6,931 bases of DNA from Anaerolineae bacterium. GTDB lineage: Bacteria > Chloroflexota > Anaerolineae > E26-bin7. The notes beneath the pieces are model-generated. The model was not told where the DNA came from and ran no database searches. It saw only the letters and a program-made list of their open reading frames with translations. The DNA lies in the NCBI GenBank assembly GCA_029933115.1, contig JAOZOT010000183.1:1-6931 (forward strand), given 5' to 3'. A program made the position numbers and the translations under genes. Shown here piece by piece: positions 1 through 5,529 of this stretch (its first letter is position 1; each line of letters begins with the position of its first letter).

Positions 1-662
1 CCGGGGTACCAGCGGTTGGAATCGGCTACATGGAAGTGGAAGATACGGTCGCCCGCTGCCCGGATGCTGTCCTCAATCGAGGGTTCCTCAATGTTCATGT
101 GAAAGGTGTCCAGGAGCAACCCAAAGTTGTCCGCGCCCACGGCCTCGATGAGAGTCAGCCCCTGGTCTACGTTGTTGATCAAAGTCGTCTCGTAGCGGTT
201 GATGGGCTCCAGCACCAGGCGCACACCGTGCGAGGCCGCTGCTGCCGAACAGCGTTGCAGGGCCTCCACCAGCCAGGTGTACGCTTGCTCGTGTTCCACC
301 CCCGGCTTGACGATACCCCTCAACAGGCCGATGATAATCACTGCCCCGGTCCGCGCGGCAAAGGGCACGTGGTCGCGCACCCGCTGGATGGCCGCTGCCC
401 GCACGTCCGGGTCGGGGTCGGTAAACGACAGCCCCTCCTCGCCCCAGGCCTGCCCTGTGCCGATGGCCGGCACCTCCAGCCCGTGCTGATTCACCACTGA
501 CAGTAGTGCGTCGGCGTCAACCAGCTTGGGGTCGCGGATGGCTAACTCTACCCCATTATACCCCCAGGCGGCGATCTTGGCAATGTTGGTCTCGAAATCG
601 CCTTTGAAGGCCACGGCGTTGAACCGGGCCGCGTGGGTGGAAAGGACGATAGCAGTTTTCAT
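1..662 (-). CDS. Sugar isomerase/epimerase, IolO-like (5-keto-L-gluconate epimerase family), C-terminus cut by window edge
   Basis: Reading the minus strand from ATG at 662-660 gives 220 residues with no stop up to the window edge. The family is about 270 residues, so roughly 50 C-terminal residues are missing. It is a xylose-isomerase-like TIM barrel. The N-terminus (VLSTHAARFNAVAFKGDF) and the segments AIGTGQAW, EPINRYET, LLDTFHMNIEE and HFHVADSNRW resemble the Thermotoga 5-keto-L-gluconate epimerase (IolO/TM0416) from memory. Known members bind a divalent metal through Glu, Asp, His and a second Glu; E152, D185 and H211 fit the first three and the last Glu would lie off-window. Such enzymes epimerise keto-sugars in inositol or sugar-acid catabolism, in the cytoplasm. 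GGAG (671-674 on the plus strand as ctcc) sits 8 nt before the ATG and supports this start. The family is solid; the exact substrate is inferred and could be another ketose. Confidence 0.93.
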   Translation of the reverse strand, partial: MKTAIVLSTHAARFNAVAFKGDFETNIAKIAAWGYNGVELAIRDPKLVDADALLSVVNQHGLEVPAIGTGQAWGEEGLSFTDPDPDVRAAAIQRVRDHVPFAARTGAVIIIGLLRGIVKPGVEHEQAYTWLVEALQRCSAAAASHGVRLVLEPINRYETTLINNVDQGLTLIEAVGADNFGLLLDTFHMNIEEPSIEDSIRAAGDRIFHFHVADSNRWYP

Positions 663-682
663 GTCAATTTCTCCATTCATTC

Positions 683-698
683 TTGCACACGTGTGCAA
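683..698. promoter_or_regulatory. Operator: perfect 16-bp palindrome, LacI-family type
   Basis: TTGCACACGTGTGCAA is identical to its own reverse complement over all 16 bases. It has the central CG and even dyad typical of LacI/GalR-family operators. It directly abuts the -10 hexamer of the leftward promoter and so covers about -6 to +10, where a bound repressor would block initiation. It lies 20 bp before the epimerase ATG. No regulator gene is in the window. The LacI assignment is inferred from form and from the sugar-metabolism target. Confidence 0.8.
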
Positions 699-727
699 AT
701 GATACCACACTCTAACCTAAGCGTCAA
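699..727 (-). promoter_or_regulatory. Sigma70-type promoter of the epimerase gene
   Basis: On the minus strand TTGACG (727-722) and TATCAT (704-699) are separated by exactly 17 bp, each matching the consensus at five of six positions. Transcription would begin within the palindrome at 683-698, giving a leader of about 30 nt that contains the GGAG ribosome-binding site. Confidence 0.78.
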
Positions 728-744
728 GTCAGGGGTAGTCAGAG

Positions 745-801
745 GTATATCCCAGTAGTGACCCTCCCGCAGGGTTCGCAACCTGCGGGAGGGTGATATA
801 C
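745..801. repeat. Long imperfect hairpin between divergent promoters
   Basis: ACCCTCCCGCAGG (761-773) and CCTGCGGGAGGGT (782-794) are perfect 13-bp inverted arms with an 8-nt loop. Outside them GTATATC (745-751) pairs with GATATAC (795-801), leaving a one-sided bulge at 752-760. No T-run follows on either strand apart from ATTTTT at 809-813, so it is a poor intrinsic terminator. It looks more like an interspersed palindromic repeat than a gene-specific signal, but copy number cannot be seen here. Confidence 0.7.
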
Positions 802-838
802 TCCGACATTTTTGGAACATACCCGTAGCATCGAAAGT

Positions 839-867
839 TTGACCTTGCAGCACACTACATTTATAAT
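839..867 (+). promoter_or_regulatory. Sigma70-type promoter for the ECF sigma operon
   Basis: TTGACC (839-844) and a perfect TATAAT (862-867) have the optimal 17-bp spacer. The start site would be near 874, leaving a leader of about 210 nt before the ECF sigma gene. A housekeeping-type promoter here implies basal expression independent of the ECF factor itself; no convincing ECF-type promoter was found. Confidence 0.75.
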
Positions 868-873
868 AAAACG

Positions 874-1082
874 ATTTCCCTCCACGTTAAAGTGCAACTT
901 TAGAGAGCTTGTTACGTATAGAATAGTGCGAGCAACTTACGTCTACACTCTTCAGCGAGCTTGAGCTTTCGAGCCCGGCGATAAATCGCCAGAGGCTCGC
1001 TGTACGCCCATCGCACTCCATCGTTCGGGGCTCTGCCCCGAAAACCGGCGAAGTTGCAGCCTACCAAGGCAAAAGGGAAGTT
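874..1082 (+). other. Structured 5' leader of the ECF sigma operon
   Basis: No gene is supported here. The leader can fold in several ways: CGAGCC (970-975) with GGCTCG (994-999), enclosing GGCGAT (977-982) with ATCGCC (985-990); or CAGCGAGC (953-960) with GCTCGCTG (995-1002), which uses the same right arm. A separate 8-bp stem, TTCGGGGC (1024-1031) with GCCCCGAA (1035-1042), follows. GCAACTT occurs at 894-900 and again at 932-938, and either copy can pair with AAGTTGC (1051-1057) just before the ribosome-binding site. It does not match a riboswitch class I recognise. It may be a degenerate palindromic repeat or a regulatory leader. Confidence 0.5.
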
Positions 1083-1685
1083 ATGGAAGAAGAGAGGGTC
1101 TGGATACGACAGGCCATAGCGGGCGACCACGAAGCTTTCACCCGCCTGGTGGAGGTCTATCAAATCCCGGTTTACAACCTGGCCTATCGGATGCTGGGTG
1201 ATGCCAAAGAAGCAGAAGACGCCGCCCAAGAGACCTTCCTGCGAGCATATACTCGCCTGTCCACCTACCAAACTGACAAAAAGTTCTCCTCGTGGCTCCT
1301 GGCCATCGCTTCCCATTACTGCATTGATCGCCTGCGCCGTAGACGTTTCACCTGGCTGTCGTTAGATGAGCTACCTCCCCTGAACCAGACCGCCGATGAG
1401 CACAATCATCCAGAGAAAGCAGCTATCCAGCAAGAAGAGCGGGATGAGGTGCGCAAGCTGTTGAATCGCTTGCCCCCTCAATATCGGGCTGCCGTGATCC
1501 TACGCTATTGGTATGAGCTCTCCTATCGCGAGATAGCCGAGGTAATGGGGACAACGGAGAGCGCAATAAAGTCGAGGCTCTACCGGGCACGAGAGATGCT
1601 GGCCCAGCAGGCGCTGGCCTCACAGCCAGCCGAAACTCCATCCAAGGCCCAGAGTGAGAGCCAATCTGCGCTTCGGATAGTATAG
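1083..1685 (+). CDS. ECF-type RNA polymerase sigma factor (sigma70 family, RpoE/SigW-like)
   Basis: This 200-residue protein has the two-domain ECF layout. Sigma2 spans about residues 15-87, with YNLAYRMLGDAKEAEDAAQETFLRA (split here as core-binding region 2.1-2.2) and FSSWLLAIASHYCIDRLRRRR (region 2.3-2.4, promoter -10 recognition). A linker rich in charged residues follows, then sigma4 at about 118-172, with LPPQYRAAVILRYWYELSYR and a helix-turn-helix in IAEVMGTTESAIKSRLYRAR that reads the -35 element. The tail from 175 is Ala/Ser/Gln-rich and probably disordered. The start is supported by GGGAAG at 1075-1080, although the spacing to ATG is short. A zinc-finger anti-sigma gene begins 21 bp downstream, the usual partner arrangement. 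The family is certain; the ECF subgroup and regulon are unknown. Confidence 0.96.
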   Translation: MEEERVWIRQAIAGDHEAFTRLVEVYQIPVYNLAYRMLGDAKEAEDAAQETFLRAYTRLSTYQTDKKFSSWLLAIASHYCIDRLRRRRFTWLSLDELPPLNQTADEHNHPEKAAIQQEERDEVRKLLNRLPPQYRAAVILRYWYELSYREIAEVMGTTESAIKSRLYRAREMLAQQALASQPAETPSKAQSESQSALRIV

Positions 1686-1706
1686 CCCTGAGAAAAAGGT
1701 GAGAAG

Positions 1707-2273
1707 ATGAACTGCCAAGAGAGCAGCCAACTCATGTCCCTATCACTGGACAAAGTCGCGACGATGGATGAAATCCATCAACTCCGGATACACCTTGAGC
1801 GTTGCCAGAGCTGTCGGGCCAAGTGGGCATCCATGAGACGCATCTCCCAACTCTTTGCCGGCGCGCCGCCAGTACCTCCGCCCACAGGCTTTGCAGCGAG
1901 GGTCGGCCAACGCCTGGCCCAACGCGAAGCGCGCCGCCGATGGGTTCTGGGCGGGATAATTCTATTCATGGGCACCATCGTCTCTCTGACGGTGCTGGCT
2001 TTGTCAACAATCATCGGCGCCTTTATGAGCCTGGAGCAACTGGCCGGCTATTTTCTCCTGCTCAGCCACGGGCCACAATTGGTCAAGCTCGTCTCTATCG
2101 GCAGATCACTGGTAAAAGCTGGCTGGCTTGCCCTCACTGCTTTTCTCTCCCCCTCCGGCCAACCTATTCTGGCCTCTTATTCCCTCGCCGTTTTCGCCCT
2201 CACTGCCCTGTGGGTGCGTCTGGTTATCAGCCAGCAGAGAGGATACCTGAGGAAGAGCCTGGCTCGTGGCTGA
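1707..2273 (+). CDS. Membrane-anchored anti-sigma factor with zf-HC2 (ZAS) zinc finger
   Basis: The N-terminal 40 residues carry the zinc-binding anti-sigma signature H29-x3-C33-x2-C36 (HLERCQSC), with C3 near the start as a likely fourth ligand. This cytosolic domain normally clamps the cognate ECF factor until a signal releases it. A Pro-rich linker (54-60) and a basic stretch (65-79) lead to a strong membrane helix at about 79-107. Further hydrophobic stretches at about 111-131, 136-148 and 154-175 suggest more than one crossing, whereas many ZAS proteins have a single one. The protein is 188 residues. AAGGTGAG at 1696-1703 supports the ATG. Its position 21 bp behind the ECF gene makes it the expected partner. 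The released signal and the protease that might cut it are not evident. Confidence 0.92.
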   Translation: MNCQESSQLMSLSLDKVATMDEIHQLRIHLERCQSCRAKWASMRRISQLFAGAPPVPPPTGFAARVGQRLAQREARRRWVLGGIILFMGTIVSLTVLALSTIIGAFMSLEQLAGYFLLLSHGPQLVKLVSIGRSLVKAGWLALTAFLSPSGQPILASYSLAVFALTALWVRLVISQQRGYLRKSLARG

Positions 2274-2336
2274 TGCAGTGTGGAGACAGCCCAATGGTTA
2301 ATTGAGCAAATGACCCCAAAAAGGAGGTAACGGTCA

Positions 2337-3386
2337 ATGAAAAAGATAATAACTGCTTGTCTGTTAGCTTTGCTTCTAATCGTTCCGGCGGGACCTGCCC
2401 TGGCCAATGGCGGTGAAGGAGAGGTCGTCTTTGGCGGGGACTTTACTCTGGAGTCTGGGGAAGAAGTGGACGGTGACCTGGTTGTCTTCGGAGGGAACGT
2501 CGTTCTGGAGGAAGACAGCTTTGTAGACGGCGCTGTGTTCGTCATGGGCGGTAATGCCACAGTGGCCGGTGAGGTAGACGATGAGCTAGTGGTCTTTGGC
2601 GGTAACATCGAGCTGAAATCAACGGCTTTCATCGGCAGTGATGTGGTAGCCTGGGGTGGCCAGGTCGAACGGGCAGAAGAGGCCATTGTCAAAGGCAACG
2701 TAGTGGGAGGTGTCACCACCGGCTTTTTCCGAGCCCCCCGGATTGGCCGCCTCTTTCGCTTCCCCTTCATCCCTAGTCCAGTACCCTTCAAAGCCGGGCT
2801 CGGACTCTTTTTCCACGCCGTGACGGACGTCTTCAAAATCGTCATCACTGCCCTGGCTCTGATGGCTCTGGGCCTGCTGATGGTTCTCTTCCTGCCCAAG
2901 CAGACAGAGACGGTGGCACAGGCTATACTCGCCGCACCTCTGCCGAGCCTGGGAGTGGGCCTTTTAACCGTGATAGTGGCCATCGCTCTGACGGCGCTGC
3001 TGACTCTTACCATCTGTCTATCACCTATAGCTGTGCTCATTGCCTTGGCGACGACGGCCGCCGGCTTCTTCGGCTGGATTGGCGTCAGCCTACTAGTTGG
3101 CCAAAAGCTCCTGGAGGGCCTCAAAGCACAAGAACCAACCTCCCTGGTAGCTGTGGTCATCGGCGCGCTGCTCACCTCCCTGGTTTCAGCGTTGCCTTGC
3201 TTGAGTTCCCTCATCATTCTGGGAATAGCCTCGCTGGGCCTGGGGGGCGTCGTCCTGACCCGCTTTGGGACCATGCCCTACCCAGAGACACCGCCATCAC
3301 CTCCGCCTCCGGTGCCGGCCGAATCTGAGCCACCTGCCGCTGCGACCGAGAATAATACCGAGAATGAAGAGAGTCAGTCCCAGTAG
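2337..3386 (+). CDS. Exported bactofilin-like repeat protein with C-terminal membrane domain
   Basis: The 349-residue product starts with a signal peptide (about 1-23, cleavage near ALA/NGG). Residues 25-125 form a repeat array in which FGG/MGG/WGG turns begin at 32, 51, 70, 87 and 106, separated by 17-19 residues and alternating beta-prone VV and acidic positions. This is the pattern of a short right-handed beta-helix, as in bactofilins (polymer-forming cytoskeletal family). About four or five hydrophobic helices follow (about 163-186, 203-228, 229-254, 269-310), then a Pro-rich, acidic tail (313-349). Canonical bactofilins are cytosolic; here the signal peptide places the repeats outside the membrane. 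AAGGAGGT (2321-2328), 8 nt before ATG, is a near-ideal ribosome-binding site. It lies 63 bp after the anti-sigma gene with no promoter visible between them, so it is probably in the same operon. Its function is not established; envelope structure or signal sensing is inference. Confidence 0.88.
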   Translation: MKKIITACLLALLLIVPAGPALANGGEGEVVFGGDFTLESGEEVDGDLVVFGGNVVLEEDSFVDGAVFVMGGNATVAGEVDDELVVFGGNIELKSTAFIGSDVVAWGGQVERAEEAIVKGNVVGGVTTGFFRAPRIGRLFRFPFIPSPVPFKAGLGLFFHAVTDVFKIVITALALMALGLLMVLFLPKQTETVAQAILAAPLPSLGVGLLTVIVAIALTALLTLTICLSPIAVLIALATTAAGFFGWIGVSLLVGQKLLEGLKAQEPTSLVAVVIGALLTSLVSALPCLSSLIILGIASLGLGGVVLTRFGTMPYPETPPSPPPPVPAESEPPAAATENNTENEESQSQ

Positions 3387-3387
3387 C

Positions 3388-3415
3388 TCGCGGTGGATTT
3401 GCAAATCCGCCGCGA
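3388..3415. repeat. 13-bp-arm palindrome behind the envelope-protein gene
   Basis: Arms 3388-3400 and 3403-3415 are complementary, with a single G.T pair and a 2-nt spacer (core GGATTTGCAAATCC). It begins 2 bp after the stop codon of the upstream gene. In RNA it would form a very stable hairpin that could protect the 3' end or help termination, but no T-tract follows. The near-perfect symmetry also fits an interspersed palindromic repeat or a protein-binding site. Confidence 0.65.
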
Positions 3416-3456
3416 AAGCGCCTCGCACCTGAACTTGGAAAGCCTTGCACGAAGAC

Positions 3457-3485
3457 TTGCCATTATTGACAAAAGGTGTTAAAAT
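3457..3485 (+). promoter_or_regulatory. Sigma70-type promoter for the histidine kinase gene
   Basis: TTGCCA (3457-3462) and TAAAAT (3480-3485) are 17 bp apart, each one base from consensus, in a locally AT-rich stretch. Transcription would start near 3492, about 240 nt before the kinase start codon. A perfect TTGACA at 3466-3471 has no partner -10 at a proper distance. Confidence 0.62.
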
Positions 3486-3491
3486 AAATCA

Positions 3492-3729
3492 GGTCTGGCA
3501 AAGCGACATTGGAGTAGTGATTTCAAAAGTCGTCACTACAAACTGTTTTGGCCACACTCAAGGAAAGGCGGAAGCATAGGGGTCAGAGGGGCACCCTCAC
3601 TCCCCCTGGCAGGGGGCTCAGGGGTGCTTCTTGTTTTCAACTTGGCCTGAGCTCGAGGGGAAAGCGAGACGGCAAGGTGCCCCCTCAAACCAGTCGGCCT
3701 GTAAGCCAACACCCGAAAGGCGCACAAAC
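3492..3729 (+). other. Long 5' leader of the kinase gene
   Basis: No gene is supported here. From the predicted start the leader holds a hairpin with 7-bp arms GTAGTGA (3514-3520) and TCACTAC (3533-3539), then the terminator-like stem at 3591-3627. GAGGGGCACC (3586-3595), which includes the 5' arm of that terminator, can also pair with GGTGCCCCCTC (3676-3686) with one bulged base. I do not recognise a known riboswitch aptamer in it. Confidence 0.45.
3591..3637 (+). terminator. Terminator-like hairpin with T-rich tail inside the kinase leader (possible attenuator)
   Basis: GCACCC (3591-3596) pairs with GGGTGC (3622-3627), and CCCCCT (3602-3607) pairs with AGGGGG (3611-3616) around a 3-nt loop; a 5x5 internal loop separates the two stems. 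The 3' side runs straight into TTCTTGTTTT (3628-3637), eight T in ten. It lies between the predicted promoter and the kinase gene on the same strand, so it would end transcription early unless bypassed. The internal loop weakens the prediction. Confidence 0.55.
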
Positions 3730-4959
3730 GTGGACAAGAATCACACTGCAGAACGCATCCAGCAACTAGAGAGACGAGTAGCCCGTTTGGAACGAATCAT
3801 CGAGGTCAGCAAAGTCATCAACTCGACTCTTAACCTGGAACCCCTACTGCACAATATCATCCAGATAGCTACTGAACTGACCGCCACCGAAGCCAGTTCC
3901 ATCCTTCTGCTGGACAAAAAGACCGGCGAGTTACACTTTGAGGCTGCTACCGGCGTCAAAGGCCAGGAAGTGAAGCCTATGGTCGTGCCTTTGGACAGCA
4001 GCATCGCCGGCTGGGTGATCAAAAAGGGGGAACCTCTACTGATCCCGGACGTTCACAAAGACCCCCGGCACTACCATCAAGTAGATGACGTGACCAAGTT
4101 CTCCACCCGTTCCATCTTGGGCGTCCCCTTGCGGGTCAAAGACAAAGTCATCGGCGTCCTAGAAGTGCTGAACAAGATTGACGACGCCGAGTTCACTCAG
4201 GAAGACGTCGAAACCCTGACCATACTAGCTGCTCAGGCAGCCATCGCTATCGAGAATGCCCGCCTCTTCCAACAAAGCGACCTTCTCTCCGAAGTGGTGC
4301 ACGAACTACGCACACCTTTGACCTCTATCCGCGGCTACAGCAAAATGCTGCTCCTCGCCGAAGATATAGACCAGGAGAAAAAGCTGGAATTCACCGAAAC
4401 CATCCACCGAGAAGCTGTACGGCTGGGGCAGATGATCAACGATTTCCTGGACCTGGCTCGCCTGGAATCGGGCCGGACCTATATAGCTCAGGAACCCGTT
4501 AATATGAACGAGGTCATCAGCGAGACGCTGGCCGTTTTGCAACCTCAGGCTGAGGAGCGACAGGTATCTATCGCCCTTCAGGCTCCAGAGACTCTACCGC
4601 CCATCATCGGTGACCCGGCCCGTTTGAAACAGGTCATGGTCAACCTGGTCAGCAACGCCGTGAAATACAACCACGAGGGAGGGCGGGTTGACATTGAAGT
4701 CAAAGTCGAGGGAGATGAGCTAAGCGTAGCCGTAAGAGACACAGGCAGAGGTATCGCCGCAGAGGACCTGCCCCACATCTTTGAGAAATTCTATCGCGTA
4801 GACGATTCGGAACAAGTCAAAGGCACAGGGCTGGGTCTGTCCATCGCCAAGCACATTGTCGAAGCCCACGGAGGGACAATCAGCGCCCAAAGTGTAAAGG
4901 GCCAGGGAAGCACTTTCTCTTTCACCCTGCCCTTGCCCAAAGGAGAAAGGACATCCTGA
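3730..4959 (+). CDS. Soluble GAF-domain sensor histidine kinase
   Basis: From GTG at 3730 the protein has 409 residues. A short coiled coil (6-30, IQQLERRVARLERIIEVSKV) precedes a GAF domain (about 36-180), which binds a small ligand or chromophore in this family. The kinase core follows: H-box HELRTP with the phospho-acceptor H191, dimerisation helices to about 248, then the HATPase_c domain with N-box NLVSNAVKY (305-313), G1 DTGRGI (337-342), F-box FEKFYRVD (351-358) and G2 GTGLGLSIAK (365-374). All key residues are intact. No membrane helix is present, so it senses a cytoplasmic signal. No response regulator is in the window. The frame stays open to TTG at 3631, but those 33 extra residues look non-coding and the TTG sits in a T-tract; GTG has AAAGG (3716-3720) 9 nt upstream, so it was preferred. 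The ligand is unknown. Confidence 0.93.
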   Translation: MDKNHTAERIQQLERRVARLERIIEVSKVINSTLNLEPLLHNIIQIATELTATEASSILLLDKKTGELHFEAATGVKGQEVKPMVVPLDSSIAGWVIKKGEPLLIPDVHKDPRHYHQVDDVTKFSTRSILGVPLRVKDKVIGVLEVLNKIDDAEFTQEDVETLTILAAQAAIAIENARLFQQSDLLSEVVHELRTPLTSIRGYSKMLLLAEDIDQEKKLEFTETIHREAVRLGQMINDFLDLARLESGRTYIAQEPVNMNEVISETLAVLQPQAEERQVSIALQAPETLPPIIGDPARLKQVMVNLVSNAVKYNHEGGRVDIEVKVEGDELSVAVRDTGRGIAAEDLPHIFEKFYRVDDSEQVKGTGLGLSIAKHIVEAHGGTISAQSVKGQGSTFSFTLPLPKGERTS

Positions 4960-4990
4960 AGCCAGAAGCGAAAAGGGGAGGATAACGGAC

Positions 4991-5224
4991 ATGGTAAGCC
5001 AAGACCTGTTAGACATCCTGCGCTGTCCGGCCTGCGTCAGCGGGCCCAATCGCCGGGAAGGGCCAGACCCAGGGCGATTGGAATTGGTTAACGGCGTGTG
5101 GCTGGTCTGCCAGGAAGAAGGATGCAACCGTAAATACCCTATCCGTGATGACATTCCTATCATGCTCATCGAGGAGGGGGATAAGTATAGAGATATACCC
5201 GTGGATCAACTGGGCACACCTTGA
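4991..5224 (+). CDS. Trm112/UPF0434-family small zinc-binding protein
   Basis: This 77-residue protein matches the Trm112p-like/UPF0434 (YcaR) fold: an N-terminal LLDILRCPAC, a beta segment (LELVNGVWLVC) and a C-terminal YPIRDDIPIMLIEE. C12, C15, C40 and C45 form a complete Cys4 zinc site; from memory, some UPF0434 members such as YcaR lack one or more of these. The stretch 16-29 (rich in Gly, Pro and Arg) is longer than in compact homologues. Trm112 proteins activate methyltransferases in eukaryotes and archaea; the bacterial role is not settled. GGGGAGG (4975-4981) lies 9 nt before the ATG. It starts 31 bp after the kinase stop with no promoter or terminator visible between them, so the two genes are probably cotranscribed; a functional link is not implied. 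Confidence 0.88.
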   Translation: MVSQDLLDILRCPACVSGPNRREGPDPGRLELVNGVWLVCQEEGCNRKYPIRDDIPIMLIEEGDKYRDIPVDQLGTP

Positions 5225-5256
5225 GATGACTCAAATAGTCTGCCCGGCTCACCGCT

Positions 5257-5290
5257 AGACCTGACAGGCTCTGCTAAACCGGTCAGGTCT
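5257..5290 (+). terminator. Hairpin after the Trm112-like gene, weak intrinsic terminator
   Basis: AGACCTGAC (5257-5265) and GTCAGGTCT (5282-5290) form a perfect 9-bp stem around a 16-nt loop, 32 bp after the stop codon. Only two T (5290-5291) begin the 3' side, so termination would be inefficient or factor-dependent. Confidence 0.45.
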
Positions 5291-5291
5291 T

Positions 5292-5303
5292 GTGGCCTAT
5301 TTG
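5292..5303. repeat. Left copy of 12-bp direct repeat (candidate target-site duplication)
   Basis: GTGGCCTATTTG here is repeated exactly at 5530-5541. The left copy directly abuts the left terminal inverted repeat, as expected for a target-site duplication. Confidence 0.72.
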
Positions 5304-5318
5304 CTATCGGACACTTTT
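5304..5318. repeat. Left terminal inverted repeat
   Basis: CTATCGGACACTTTT pairs in inverted orientation with 5511-5525 with one mismatch at position 4 (T against C). Confidence 0.75.
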
Positions 5319-5510
5319 TCCACCTGTGCAGTTAAAGCGCGAGCTCTAGCCGCAAGTGGCCCCGAACTGAAGCTCGGGGCTGAAAGAGTGAAGCCCTGCG
5401 GGCTATTTTCAGCCCCGCAGGGACTTTGCTCTCTCAGCGCGGGGGTTCAGCCCCGCGCCTCCTTTCATCATCAGGCACTCTCTGGCGGGGCGCTCACGCG
5501 CGGTTTTGCC

Positions 5511-5525
5511 AAAAGTGTCCGGTAG
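5511..5525. repeat. Right terminal inverted repeat
   Basis: AAAAGTGTCCGGTAG is the inverted partner of 5304-5318. The inner 11 bases (AAAAGTGTCCG) match without error. Confidence 0.75.
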
Positions 5526-5529
5526 TGAA

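Larger units (their letters stand above)
5304..5529. mobile_element. MITE-like non-autonomous element with terminal inverted repeats
   Basis: The left end CTATCGGACACTTTT (5304-5318) matches the inverted right end AAAAGTGTCCGGTAG (5511-5525) at 14 of 15 positions, and the unit lies inside a perfect 12-bp direct repeat. The inside has no credible gene and is packed with hairpins: GCCCCGA/TCGGGGC (5359-5365 and 5374-5380), CCCTGCGGG/CCCCGCAGGG (5394-5402 and 5413-5422), GCGCGGGG/CCCCGCGC (5437-5444 and 5451-5458). The phrase TTCAGCCCCGC occurs twice (5408-5418 and 5446-5456). At 222-226 bp without a transposase it would need one supplied in trans. Twelve-bp duplications are made by some IS4-family groups, but the family here is only a guess. 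Four bases (5526-5529) separate the right inverted repeat from the right direct repeat, so the exact right end is uncertain. Confidence 0.7.

Noticed and set aside
30..500. Plus-strand open frames over the left end (156 and 96 residues)
   Set aside because: They are antisense to the well-supported epimerase, show no recognisable domain and lack a ribosome-binding site.
814..837. GGAAC after a T-run, considered as an ECF-type promoter for autoregulation
   Set aside because: The only CG-containing candidate -10 (CGAAAG, 832-837) is 13 nt away, shorter than the usual 15-17 nt, and the sigma70-type promoter just downstream is far better.
912..1316. Minus-strand open frame of 134 residues across the ECF leader and gene start
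   Set aside because: It overlaps the ECF coding region and has no family features; it is an antisense shadow.
2177..3274. Minus-strand open frame of 365 residues antisense to the bactofilin-like gene
   Set aside because: The product is a Ser/Thr/Pro/Lys-rich low-complexity string, as expected from the complement of a Val/Gly/Leu-rich gene. The plus-strand gene has a signal peptide, an ideal ribosome-binding site and repeats.
3466..3485. Perfect TTGACA with TAAAAT
   Set aside because: The spacer is only 8 bp. TTGCCA at 3457-3462 with a 17-bp spacer to the same -10 is the sensible pairing.
3650..3729. Resemblance of GTGCCCC...CTGTAAGCC to a cobalamin riboswitch core
   Set aside because: The conserved GGTG/AATCC block in the right order and the closing GCCACTG box are missing, and the downstream gene is a kinase, not a B12 gene.
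5292..5525. 77-residue open frame inside the MITE-like element
   Set aside because: It runs through the inverted ends and hairpins, has no ribosome-binding site and no recognisable domain.
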